NCBI GenBank assembly: GCA_020635195.1
Contig: JACKAG010000011.1
Span: forward strand, 1 to 64,000
Direction: 5' to 3'
From: Deltaproteobacteria bacterium
Lineage (GTDB): Bacteria > Bdellovibrionota_B > Oligoflexia > Oligoflexales > Bog-1112
DNA: 64,000 nt
This document shows positions 24,986-33,077 of this stretch, piece by piece. The notes beneath the pieces are model-generated. The model did no database searches, was not told the origin of the DNA, and saw only the letters and a program-made list of their open reading frames with translations. The stretch's first letter is position 1. Every line of letters starts with the position of its first letter. The translations under genes were made by a program, and so were the position numbers.

Positions 24986-26430
24986 ATTGGCTCCAGAGTA
25001 TCTCGTTTACCCTTAAGGGCTGCAAGTTTATCGATAAACTGTTCCAGACTCAGCCTGGATTCAGCAGCCGGATTCAGCAACTGCCACAGGCAGAGTTCAT
25101 ACTCATATCTGAAACAACTTTCCGGTTGATCTTTCTGCTGGCAGAGCGGTTTCTGCCTGACATACTCCTGTTTATAATCGTCCAAGCTTCTGGTAAAGTC
25201 TTTCCGGCTATGAACTGCCAGCCGCTTGCCGCCCTTTGGCAGGGCAACTCTATTCATATTCCTTGCATATTCTTTTAACGGATGTTCCTGACCTTTCAGA
25301 AGCGAGTAAAGAGTCATACCCAGAGAAAACGTATCCGCAAGAACCCCATCCTCAAAAGATTCCATAGCCAAAGATCCGTCGACCCATCGCCCACACATCT
25401 CCGGAGCCATATAACCTCTGGACCCACTCAGTCTCCTGCCGAAACTCCAGGAACTGAAGACTTCGCTCAGCCCAAAATCTCCCAGCACAAGTCCGGCCTC
25501 CTGAGCGTTCTTTCGGATAAAAATATTAGCTGGCTTCAGATCCATATGAATAACCTGATGCTGCTGATGAAGATGGTGCAGCGCAGTTGCGACAGCAGAA
25601 GCTAACTCAATTTGCTGATAAAGTGTCAGAGGATGATGCATGTAACGTTCCAGATCATCCTCGAAAAGAGGAGTGATCAGGCTCAGCTTCCAGTTGATGA
25701 CAGCTGTGCTCTCATCATGCTCATCATGCTCATCAGCAGTCTGGCCGGATCGGCAAAGAGAAGAAAGTGCCAGTTCCCTAAAGCCAAGAGCATGTGAACA
25801 GCATCCTTTAAAAGAAGCCATCACACGCAACTCTGAGAGAGACTTCTGAGCTTTTTGCAGATTCATATCCATATTCAGATGAGCCCAGATTTTTCCACTG
25901 TCACAGTCCATGCTTCTGGAAAATTTTTTATAACTCCCCTTCTTATAACGGGGATCTGAGCTTTCGAAGTGAATATAACAGTGACCGTTTTCCATAAGGT
26001 GCAATGGCCAGCGGAGCCCTTCTTTATCCGGACTCTCGGGATACACATAGAGATCAGCTCCGGAAGGCCACTGCCGCGAAAGCAAGCCCTGACGCACTCC
26101 CTTGACAAAACGAACAATATTCCGGAAGTCAGAAGAAGAGATCTCTGATTTCATACGAAGATTCAGACTCTGACTCTGCCGGAAAAGCTCTTTCACAAGA
26201 TGATGGTCTTTCTCTTCCAGTGGAATCTCCCCGAGCAGATTCTTTGAGATAAGATCATATGCATGCCCGCTGACAAGGACCTCCGTTGTCACAGGAGCTG
26301 CCATAAAACGAAGATATGTATCGAGATCCAGACCCTTTGTCAGATCAGCAAAAGACTGTAGTGCTGTGACAAAACATAAGAACTGCCAGAATCTGCTCGT
26401 TCTTCCAGACAAAGATCCGGAGAAAGCCAT
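24982..26430 (-). CDS. Eukaryote-like Ser/Thr protein kinase with apparent signal peptide and displaced lysine
   Basis: 482 residues from ATG 26430 (GGGAG 7 nt upstream). The N-terminus reads as a signal peptide or anchor: RTSR, then FWQFLCFVTALQSFA, before DLTKG. The kinase fold begins near residue 150. Visible motifs are HMDLKPAN with catalytic Asp297, DFG at 318-320 and APE at 342-344. The beta-3 lysine of VAIK is absent (GKIWAHLN), while a Gly-rich-loop-like GSYKKF at 165-170 places Lys168 where WNK kinases carry their substitute lysine. The alpha-C Glu is probably Glu200. A DEHDEHDE repeat lies near 245. Kinase homology is clear; activity and export are inferences. It is co-translated with the PqiA-like gene. 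Confidence 0.82.
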   Translation of the reverse strand: MAFSGSLSGRTSRFWQFLCFVTALQSFADLTKGLDLDTYLRFMAAPVTTEVLVSGHAYDLISKNLLGEIPLEEKDHHLVKELFRQSQSLNLRMKSEISSSDFRNIVRFVKGVRQGLLSRQWPSGADLYVYPESPDKEGLRWPLHLMENGHCYIHFESSDPRYKKGSYKKFSRSMDCDSGKIWAHLNMDMNLQKAQKSLSELRVMASFKGCCSHALGFRELALSSLCRSGQTADEHDEHDESTAVINWKLSLITPLFEDDLERYMHHPLTLYQQIELASAVATALHHLHQQHQVIHMDLKPANIFIRKNAQEAGLVLGDFGLSEVFSSWSFGRRLSGSRGYMAPEMCGRWVDGSLAMESFEDGVLADTFSLGMTLYSLLKGQEHPLKEYARNMNRVALPKGGKRLAVHSRKDFTRSLDDYKQEYVRQKPLCQQKDQPESCFRYEYELCLWQLLNPAAESRLSLEQFIDKLAALKGKRDTLEPI

Positions 26431-26628
26431 AAAAGAACTCCCGTAGAGATAACAGACATAGCTCACTTTCGCGAAGCCCTTCCAGCTAATCCCGGAAAGA
26501 GCACAAAGGCAATGAATAATTTACTTTAATGTCCAGAGACGTTAAGCTCAGCAAAAGAGTCTCATTAAAAACATAATAAAAAAGTATCCCTGATAATCGT
26601 ACAGGCAACTGCTGTCATACGTGAGGCG

Positions 26629-28038
26629 ATGATGAAATCCAGTCACTACAGTCAGATCACAGCAGCAACGTTTCTGTTCCTGATATGGAGCTTTGTGTAT
26701 TTGCCGGGACCCTCAGCAGCAGAAGACAGTCTGCAAAAAAATCATGCCGTTGATGACTCACAGCTCAGACAGCATCCTGGCATGCTGGATCAAAGTTATG
26801 ATCACCTCTATCCTTATTATGTAAAATTTTGCGCTACGACCAGATTTCATCCATACAAAGAAAAAGGGATTCCGGGGAGTATTGCCGGACATGGGCTGTA
26901 TTTCCTGAAAGGGGTCTGCCCTGACATGGGCAAAACCCCCACAGAACTACAGCTTTGTCCGGAATCTATGGACTTCAAAAGCTCTGAGACGGGTGTTGGA
27001 CTCTCTGTCAACAAAGGGCTAAAAAATACGAATTTTGTTGTAATCCCAGGACTCAGACTTTTTCTTTCTGCCAGAATTTTTTCTGATGAATCTTTCGATT
27101 TTAATATCAAAAACCGAATCATCAGAGAAGTCCTGGAAAAAGGAGTATTCCGGGGGGTCCGCTTCCATGAAGATATGGTTCCTGACACAACACTGCCAGA
27201 AGACCATGAAGAATATATCGCCAGATATATGTTCGGTGCTGACTATGGAATTGCCATGACACGAAACGTGTACTGTATAAGCCTTCCGGTCAACAGGGCC
27301 ATCATGGCTTCCTTCACAGACTATTTTAATCTCCTGAATGAAAAACACCGCCAGTCTCAGGGGAGCGCCTACCGGGGGATTTTTCGCAGCGGCCGTAAAA
27401 AAGATAATCACTATCACTGGAATGGCATTTTTGACAACTGTGTGCATCCGATGTTAAATGCTCTGGCATCACTTGGCATCATCCGTAAAAAATCTGTCAA
27501 CCGTCCTCTGATTTATCAGCTTTTTAATATTGCAGTGCCTTCCAATACCATTCTTGACCTGATCGACGGAAGTAATTTTCGCCCTGTCGATCCTGAAAGC
27601 ATGTTTAAAAATAAGAAAATCCGGGAAACATTGATGAAGTACGACTGGATTCCTCAGCAGAGCGGGGTCCTTCTCGAATCCGTAAAGCTGGCACAACCTA
27701 ATCATGTCTTCCGTGAAGATAACAGTATGTTCATCTTCCCACACCTTCTTCACGACAGAAAAAAATATCTGAATGATCTTCTGGCTTCACCGCTTTATAG
27801 TCCTGCAAAAAAAGGATTGCCTGGACTTGTCCCAAATCTGAAGCGGCAGCGTAAAATCTATACGACCGCGTTACAGAAGATAAGAGTCATACAGGAAAAA
27901 CAGTTACGAAAAAAAAAGAAACATAAAAATCTGTTTCAGCAGACTGAGTATGCTGCCTTCGTCAGTAAACTGGAGTCATATCTGAAAGATAAAGTTGCCT
28001 GGATTGACCACATCATATCCTCAGGGCAGGACAGCTGA
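26629..28038 (+). CDS. Exported protein, possibly a permuted papain-fold (NlpC/P60- or LRAT-like) hydrolase
   Basis: A 469-residue protein (or 468 from ATG 26632, which fits GAGG better). The signal peptide ends near GPSAAED at residues 28-33. His88 lies in GSIAGHGLYFLKGVC and Asn-Cys at 270-271 in DNCVHPMLNALASLG. A His-containing strand well before an N-C-x-H helix is the pattern of circularly permuted papain-like enzymes, but I cannot confirm the fold and no named family is recognised. The C-terminal 60 residues are strongly basic (QLRKKKKHKN) and helical. The gene diverges from the exported kinase across about 200 bp and may belong with it as a second exported factor. Confidence 0.65.
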   Translation: MMKSSHYSQITAATFLFLIWSFVYLPGPSAAEDSLQKNHAVDDSQLRQHPGMLDQSYDHLYPYYVKFCATTRFHPYKEKGIPGSIAGHGLYFLKGVCPDMGKTPTELQLCPESMDFKSSETGVGLSVNKGLKNTNFVVIPGLRLFLSARIFSDESFDFNIKNRIIREVLEKGVFRGVRFHEDMVPDTTLPEDHEEYIARYMFGADYGIAMTRNVYCISLPVNRAIMASFTDYFNLLNEKHRQSQGSAYRGIFRSGRKKDNHYHWNGIFDNCVHPMLNALASLGIIRKKSVNRPLIYQLFNIAVPSNTILDLIDGSNFRPVDPESMFKNKKIRETLMKYDWIPQQSGVLLESVKLAQPNHVFREDNSMFIFPHLLHDRKKYLNDLLASPLYSPAKKGLPGLVPNLKRQRKIYTTALQKIRVIQEKQLRKKKKHKNLFQQTEYAAFVSKLESYLKDKVAWIDHIISSGQDS

Positions 28039-28050
28039 TACCGGACAGAC

Positions 28051-29139
28051 TCAGACGGCTATTTTTGAGGGGCTCACTTTTTCTGTCACTCGCTTCTTTT
28101 CACGAGCCAGAGCATCCCGATAACTGATCCATGCAGGAGCAGATGCAGACCGGCTCTCAACAAAATGACAGCAGCTCACAACATTCCGGATATACTTCCA
28201 GGTTAATCTCTCTTCTCTGATACAGTCCGGATATGCTTTCCGCAGCGCCTTGTGAGCCTTCCGTAAATGATAATGAGGGATTGCAACGCAGACATGATGA
28301 GGAACATGCCAGTTAATATCCCGGACACAGTATTCCAGCCATGCAGGATAGCGCAGATGCACCGTACGGGTCAACTGAGCCACTTCCGGTCGCCATTCTT
28401 TACGACTCATAAAAAGAACATCAGGATGCGTATGATGAAAAAAAGTAAAGGTGCTCAGAAGACACTGAAACACAATCTGAGGAATGAGAAATCCACAAAT
28501 GAAACCATAGAAGCCGCCAGAGAGACAGGCCAGGCTGATATAGACTGAAACCAGAAGAACCATCATCAGAAGAGAGATAAATACATCTTTTTTTTCTTCT
28601 GCCTCACATGTTCCTGAAAAAAGAAGACGCAGACCATGCCTGATCTGAACAAATGTCGTATAAAAAGAGCCGAGAAAAAAGAAGATGCGCGTCCACAGAT
28701 AAATCATACGACTCAACCATGGAAGGCGCCGCCAGAGAGCAAAGGTTACCGGCCTCCAGGCCGTATCCCGGTCAAGATGAGCAGTGTAGCGATGGTGCTG
28801 ATCATGATCTTTCCGCCATAAATGAAAAGGCCAGCAGACCAGACTCGTCGTCAGATATCCCACCAGATTATTGAGACGTATGGAACGGCTAAAAGAACGA
28901 TGACCACAGTCATGTCCCACAACAAAAAGCCCGCCAAGACAGACTCCAAGAAGAAGACCCAGAGGAATTCCAAACAGCCAGGATGGAAAAAGCATGATCA
29001 GTGAGAACAACCCCACAGCCATAGCAAAACTCTCAAAGACAAAATACAGAGATTTCGTCAGATCTTTCCTGAACAATTCCTGTGGAATGGAACGGACGAT
29101 TCCAGGCAGGGTTTCATTCCCTTTCAGCCCTCCCTTCAT
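28051..29139 (-). CDS. Membrane fatty acid desaturase
   Basis: A 362-residue di-iron membrane desaturase. The three histidine boxes are present: HDCGHRSF near 75, HDQHHRYTAH near 110 and HVPHH near 275. Hydrophobic pairs flank them (LFSLIMLFPSWLFGIPLGLLLG; FISLLMMVLLVSVYISLACL). Box spacing and sequence resemble acyl-lipid delta-12-type desaturases, which introduce double bonds into membrane lipids using reduced ferredoxin or similar donors; the exact position of the bond cannot be read from sequence. GAGG lies just upstream of ATG 29139. It converges with the exported gene ending at 28038, with only 12 bp between stops. Confidence 0.9.
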   Translation of the reverse strand: MKGGLKGNETLPGIVRSIPQELFRKDLTKSLYFVFESFAMAVGLFSLIMLFPSWLFGIPLGLLLGVCLGGLFVVGHDCGHRSFSRSIRLNNLVGYLTTSLVCWPFHLWRKDHDQHHRYTAHLDRDTAWRPVTFALWRRLPWLSRMIYLWTRIFFFLGSFYTTFVQIRHGLRLLFSGTCEAEEKKDVFISLLMMVLLVSVYISLACLSGGFYGFICGFLIPQIVFQCLLSTFTFFHHTHPDVLFMSRKEWRPEVAQLTRTVHLRYPAWLEYCVRDINWHVPHHVCVAIPHYHLRKAHKALRKAYPDCIREERLTWKYIRNVVSCCHFVESRSASAPAWISYRDALAREKKRVTEKVSPSKIAV

Positions 29140-29226
29140 ATATGCCTCTTTTTTTTATTTTTTCTTCGGAATGCAGATCGTCCTGACCTGCCTGTCTTAC
29201 ACAAGACTATACGATTCATAAATCCA

Positions 29227-30471
29227 CTAATGCTGCGTTAAAGATTCGCCCAGAAGAGGATCTGCCAGGGATAGCATAGGAACCTTCTCTGCAAATCTGA
29301 AAACACTCAGTAAAAATGCACCCAGACAACCACAAAAAATGCCCAACTCAATCCAGGGAAAGGACCACTCTGATGCCGGGACCACTTCCGGCATCACGAC
29401 CAGCATATACACCAACCACTGGGCAAGCAAGACGACTCCACAAATCGGGATAGTCAGGGATGCCTGCCACTTACTGACTTTAGGGATCAACGCGAACAGG
29501 GGAAATAAAAAGACCAGAAAGGGAATCACAATCACAAAATAAAGCCATGGAGACTGAAGTCTCGTAATAAAATAAGATGTTTCTTCCGGAACATTACCAT
29601 ACCAGTAGGTCAGAACATGAGCATAGGTCAGATAAGCAAAAAAGACAGTGAAGCCAAATAAAAGCTTTCCGATATCATGAAACTGCTGACGCCTGTAAAA
29701 AGCTCCCAGTGGAGTATTTTTTGTACAGAACATCATAATCAGAATCAAAGCCATCAGACTCTGCATCAGAATGGCAAAACTCCAGCCTCCCCAGAGAGTC
29801 GAAAACCAGGTCGGAGCAAGAGACATCGTCAGATCAAAGCAAAGCATGGTAAATGCAAGCGCATACACAACCAGTACCGGAGCAGACCAGTAACGAAGTT
29901 TTGTCGCAACCTCAAGACCAAGGCGTTTTGCCTCATCCCGCCTGCCCTCTGCAAACGCAATATCGCGGCCTGTTGTAAGCTTCAGGTGCCACCCTGCCAG
30001 CAGGATGATCAGCGCCAGGCTGACCAGATCCCGCACCATCATAAAATCAATATTCAGCCACAAATTCTTTCCATGAAAATGATCCAGCATATGGGGATCT
30101 GCCACCCATGAATAGACCCTACCGGCTCCCAAGAGATTCATCCTGACAGCAAGAATAAACAAAGCCAGAACTGCCCCGGACCATGGAAGGAAGGCGCCGA
30201 AAGATTCATGCAGACGCTTCACCGGCCTTCCCCAGCTGGCTCCTACGATATCCTGCATTCCGCCAAAGGCCACTCCTCCAAGTGAAATCGAAAAGAAAAA
30301 CATAAAATTAAAGAGCAGACTTCCCCAGCTCCTGGTCTGCTCTCCCAGCAGAAGCCCGGCAACAAAAGTAAGCAGGCCTGCGGCTACGCAGAGAAACAAA
30401 ATTATTCTGCCCATCTTTGGCAGACTCAGATAAAAATGACTTCGCTGCTGATATAAATCATCCTGTTTCAT
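29227..30471 (-). CDS. actF: Alternative complex III subunit ActF (quinol:cytochrome c oxidoreductase, NrfD-like)
   Basis: A 414-residue integral membrane protein with about ten helices, last in the act operon. It belongs to the second NrfD/PsrC-like group (MNLLGAGRVYSWVADP, TMSLAPTWFSTLWGGWSFA, FTVFFAYLTYAHVLTYWYGN and VVMPEVV are typical). ActC and ActF form the membrane core that handles quinol. The gene follows actE after 39 nt with AGAGG before the ATG. No cytochrome oxidase genes follow it, unlike in some genomes; the cbb3 operon 8 kb away is the likely terminal oxidase. Confidence 0.9.
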   Translation of the reverse strand: MKQDDLYQQRSHFYLSLPKMGRIILFLCVAAGLLTFVAGLLLGEQTRSWGSLLFNFMFFFSISLGGVAFGGMQDIVGASWGRPVKRLHESFGAFLPWSGAVLALFILAVRMNLLGAGRVYSWVADPHMLDHFHGKNLWLNIDFMMVRDLVSLALIILLAGWHLKLTTGRDIAFAEGRRDEAKRLGLEVATKLRYWSAPVLVVYALAFTMLCFDLTMSLAPTWFSTLWGGWSFAILMQSLMALILIMMFCTKNTPLGAFYRRQQFHDIGKLLFGFTVFFAYLTYAHVLTYWYGNVPEETSYFITRLQSPWLYFVIVIPFLVFLFPLFALIPKVSKWQASLTIPICGVVLLAQWLVYMLVVMPEVVPASEWSFPWIELGIFCGCLGAFLLSVFRFAEKVPMLSLADPLLGESLTQH

Positions 30472-30510
30472 CGTCAGACCTCTGCCACGATCATTTGAGC
30501 TGTTTATCGC

Positions 30511-31062
30511 CTATTCACCGGATTCTGCTGCCTTTGATAGGTTCTGCAGCTGCCTCAGATATCCTATAATTTTCCACCGATCATCAACCGTCGTTTGATC
30601 ATCCCGCGGAGGCATCACAGGACCTCCTACTGTGATCTTATGGAAGAAAAAACCGTCTGACCGCTCAAGATAAGTCGCCAGATTAATAGCGGGTGCTGGA
30701 GGAAATTTATCCTGCAAACTGCCCTGACCATCAGCATCCTTACCATGACAGGGACTACAGTTATTGTGGTAGAGTTCGGCTCCTTCTGTCGCGAGCATGT
30801 CCTCATGGGCATCTCCCGCAGCATACGGATTGCGCAGCTTCTCCCAGTCTTCAGGCTTATCATCTGGAGGATAAAACAGACTCCCTCTGGCGACAGACCC
30901 TTCCGGAGGCTCCAGAAAATTGAGCTGAGCTTTAACTACCCATGAATCAGCCATATCCGGCATATAAGTCAGCTTGGTTTGCTGCTTCCGGTCGTTACAG
31001 CCCATCATAAGCAGAAGGCAGCCTGCCAGCACTCCTCCTGCCAGTCGTTGCTTATATTTCAT
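30511..31062 (-). CDS. actE: Alternative complex III subunit ActE, monohaem cytochrome c lipoprotein
   Basis: A 183-residue protein. A lipobox (LLLMMGC, Cys22) follows a short positive N-terminus, so the mature protein should be a periplasmic lipoprotein. One haem site is seen (NNCSPCHGKDADGQG), with a probable axial Met in GGPVMPPRDDQT. It lies between actD and actF as in the conserved operon and provides the electron exit towards soluble cytochrome c or the oxidase. Confidence 0.92.
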   Translation of the reverse strand: MKYKQRLAGGVLAGCLLLMMGCNDRKQQTKLTYMPDMADSWVVKAQLNFLEPPEGSVARGSLFYPPDDKPEDWEKLRNPYAAGDAHEDMLATEGAELYHNNCSPCHGKDADGQGSLQDKFPPAPAINLATYLERSDGFFFHKITVGGPVMPPRDDQTTVDDRWKIIGYLRQLQNLSKAAESGE

Positions 31063-31094
31063 CAGACAACACCTTTCATGAAAGTCCGGATCAT

Positions 31095-31616
31095 TCAGGT
31101 CGTGCTGTACACTTCCTCAGCGCCCTTCTCTTTCAGCAAACGGGCCTGTTCGCTCTCGACCGAAACTCCAGGAACAAAGACTGCGAAACGATCATCTGTG
31201 GTTCGTTTGTCATAGATCCTTGCTTTCGGGTTAGGCAAACGCCCCATCACCAGCATTCCCATAATGGTAGCAAGAGCCCCAAACAACACCATTAACTCAA
31301 AACCAAAGACAAAATAAGCTGGCACAGAATAAATCCCAGCAGTTTTCCCCCCAACCACAATGGGCCAGTCATAGTCCATCCAGAGCGGCATCGCAAAACC
31401 AGTAAACACGCCACTCAGAGCTCCCACCAGAGTAAACCAGCGGACCTGACTTGGACCATGCCGCTCTTCCGCAAGGTGCATCAGCTCATGATAGGAAGTA
31501 AAGCTGACGATCTCATGTCCCCTGAAATCCCGACTGTCCCGGATGCTTTCCGTCACATGGCAAATGTCATCCAGATAACGGAAGATCGCAACGATTCCTG
31601 GTTGCTGTTTCTTCAT
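31095..31616 (-). CDS. actD: Alternative complex III subunit ActD (DUF3341)
   Basis: A 173-residue protein with two membrane helices at about 57-80 and 100-125 (WFTLVGALSGVFTGFAMPLW; YFVFGFELMVLFGALATIMG) framed by a soluble N-terminus that begins with VAIFRYLDDICHV and a C-terminus with DRFAVFVPG. This is the standard DUF3341 layout. The start lies 18 nt after the actC stop. ActD is a structural subunit that packs against the ActC/ActF core and carries no cofactor. Confidence 0.92.
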   Translation of the reverse strand: MKKQQPGIVAIFRYLDDICHVTESIRDSRDFRGHEIVSFTSYHELMHLAEERHGPSQVRWFTLVGALSGVFTGFAMPLWMDYDWPIVVGGKTAGIYSVPAYFVFGFELMVLFGALATIMGMLVMGRLPNPKARIYDKRTTDDRFAVFVPGVSVESEQARLLKEKGAEEVYSTT

Positions 31617-31634
31617 TCCTGCCCTCTCTCTGCT

Positions 31635-32993
31635 TTAACCACCTGTTCCCTGACGTTTCACACCCGATGAACGTAATGGCTTAGGCATAATCAGCTTCAG
31701 CTCAGACATCGATACAAAAGGGAAAAAACGGCAGAAGATTAACAGCCAGGTAAAAAACCAGCCAAAACTACCAATTGTAATGGCCAGCTCGGTCAGAGAT
31801 GGTTCATAGTGCCCCCATGATCCCGGGACAAAGTCTTCTACAAGACTCGATATAATAATATTATAGCGTTCAAACCACATACCCACATTAATAAGCACAC
31901 AGATAATAAAGCAGGCAACCTGATTATTGCGGATTTTTGAAGACCAGAAAGCCAGAGGGAAAAAACAGTTACAGGAAACCATCACCCAGAAATAAAAGGC
32001 ATAGGGTCCTGTCGCACGTTTCTGAAAGATCGCCCATTCGTATTCATTTCCACTGTACCATGCAACAAAAAACTCAATTCCATAAGCATAAAAGACAATG
32101 GTCGAGGTCAGTAAGGTTAGTTTAATAAGAGCTTCCAGGTGCTCTTTCCTGATAAAACCCTCAAGCCGGAACATCGTACGAAAAGGCAGAACCAGCGTAT
32201 ACACCATGGCACAGCCCGAAAGAATCGCACCTGCAACGAAGTAAGGAGGAAAGATGGTTGTATGCCAACCCGGCTGCACCGACATGGCAAAATCCCAGGA
32301 AACAATCGAATGTACGGATAAAACCAGAGGTGTGGCAAGGGCTGCAAGAAAGCCATAACCAGCCTCATAGTGATGCCACTGGCGCAACGTTCCTGTCCAG
32401 CCAAAGGACATAAATCCAAAAACAAGCCTTTTAAAACCTCTGACGCGATCCCGCATAGAAGCAATGTCCGGAACCAGCCCCATATACCAGAACAAAAGAG
32501 AGACTGTCAGATAAGTCGAAATAGCGAAAACATCCCAGATCAGCGGAGAACGAAAATTCACCCACAGCTGATTTGTATTCGGAAGAGGAACCATCCAGTA
32601 AGCTGCGACCCAGACCCGGCCCACATGAATCAGCGGAAACATCCCTGCTGTAATGACCGCAAAAACCGTCATTGCTTCCGCAGAACGGTTCACACTATTA
32701 CGCCACTTAGCCCTGAAGAGAAAAAGAATCGCCGAAATCAGAGTTCCTGCATGACCAATACCAACCCAGAACACAAAGTTGGTGATATAGGTCCCCCAGT
32801 ATACCGGACTGTTCAGCCCCGAAAGCCCCATGCCATAAATGATTTGCAGGCTCCATGCAACAATCCCGATCAGCAAACAAACCAGAGATAAGCCCAGAGC
32901 CCCATAATACATAGGATGTGGCTTTCCGGTCGGTGCCAGGATTCCGTCATTGACATCCGATACTGTCTTGTCCCAGGTGATCTCATCACTCAT
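31635..32993 (-). CDS. actC: Alternative complex III subunit ActC (NrfD/PsrC-like quinol-binding membrane protein)
   Basis: About 452 residues with ten membrane helices. Family features include WVGIGHAGTLISAILFLFRAKWRNSVNR, HVGRVWVAAYWMVPLPN and SMQPGWHTTIFPPYFVAGA-like segments, all typical of ActC. ATG 32993 (GGAGA upstream) is preferred over the frame opening at 33029, whose extra residues are basic and not conserved in type. The subunit binds quinol at the periplasmic side and contacts the iron-sulphur domain of ActB. Confidence 0.93.
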   Translation of the reverse strand: MSDEITWDKTVSDVNDGILAPTGKPHPMYYGALGLSLVCLLIGIVAWSLQIIYGMGLSGLNSPVYWGTYITNFVFWVGIGHAGTLISAILFLFRAKWRNSVNRSAEAMTVFAVITAGMFPLIHVGRVWVAAYWMVPLPNTNQLWVNFRSPLIWDVFAISTYLTVSLLFWYMGLVPDIASMRDRVRGFKRLVFGFMSFGWTGTLRQWHHYEAGYGFLAALATPLVLSVHSIVSWDFAMSVQPGWHTTIFPPYFVAGAILSGCAMVYTLVLPFRTMFRLEGFIRKEHLEALIKLTLLTSTIVFYAYGIEFFVAWYSGNEYEWAIFQKRATGPYAFYFWVMVSCNCFFPLAFWSSKIRNNQVACFIICVLINVGMWFERYNIIISSLVEDFVPGSWGHYEPSLTELAITIGSFGWFFTWLLIFCRFFPFVSMSELKLIMPKPLRSSGVKRQGTGG

Positions 32994-33077
32994 CGACACA
33001 TCTCTCCGTTTCCGGTCCACACGATCCACCTAAAAACCCTGCTTCCGCTGACAAACGAGCCAGCAGTCCGAAACAGC

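Noticed and set aside
32370..32891. 173-codon frame on the plus strand
   Set aside because: Antisense to actC; Pro/His/Lys-rich shadow of membrane-helix codons.
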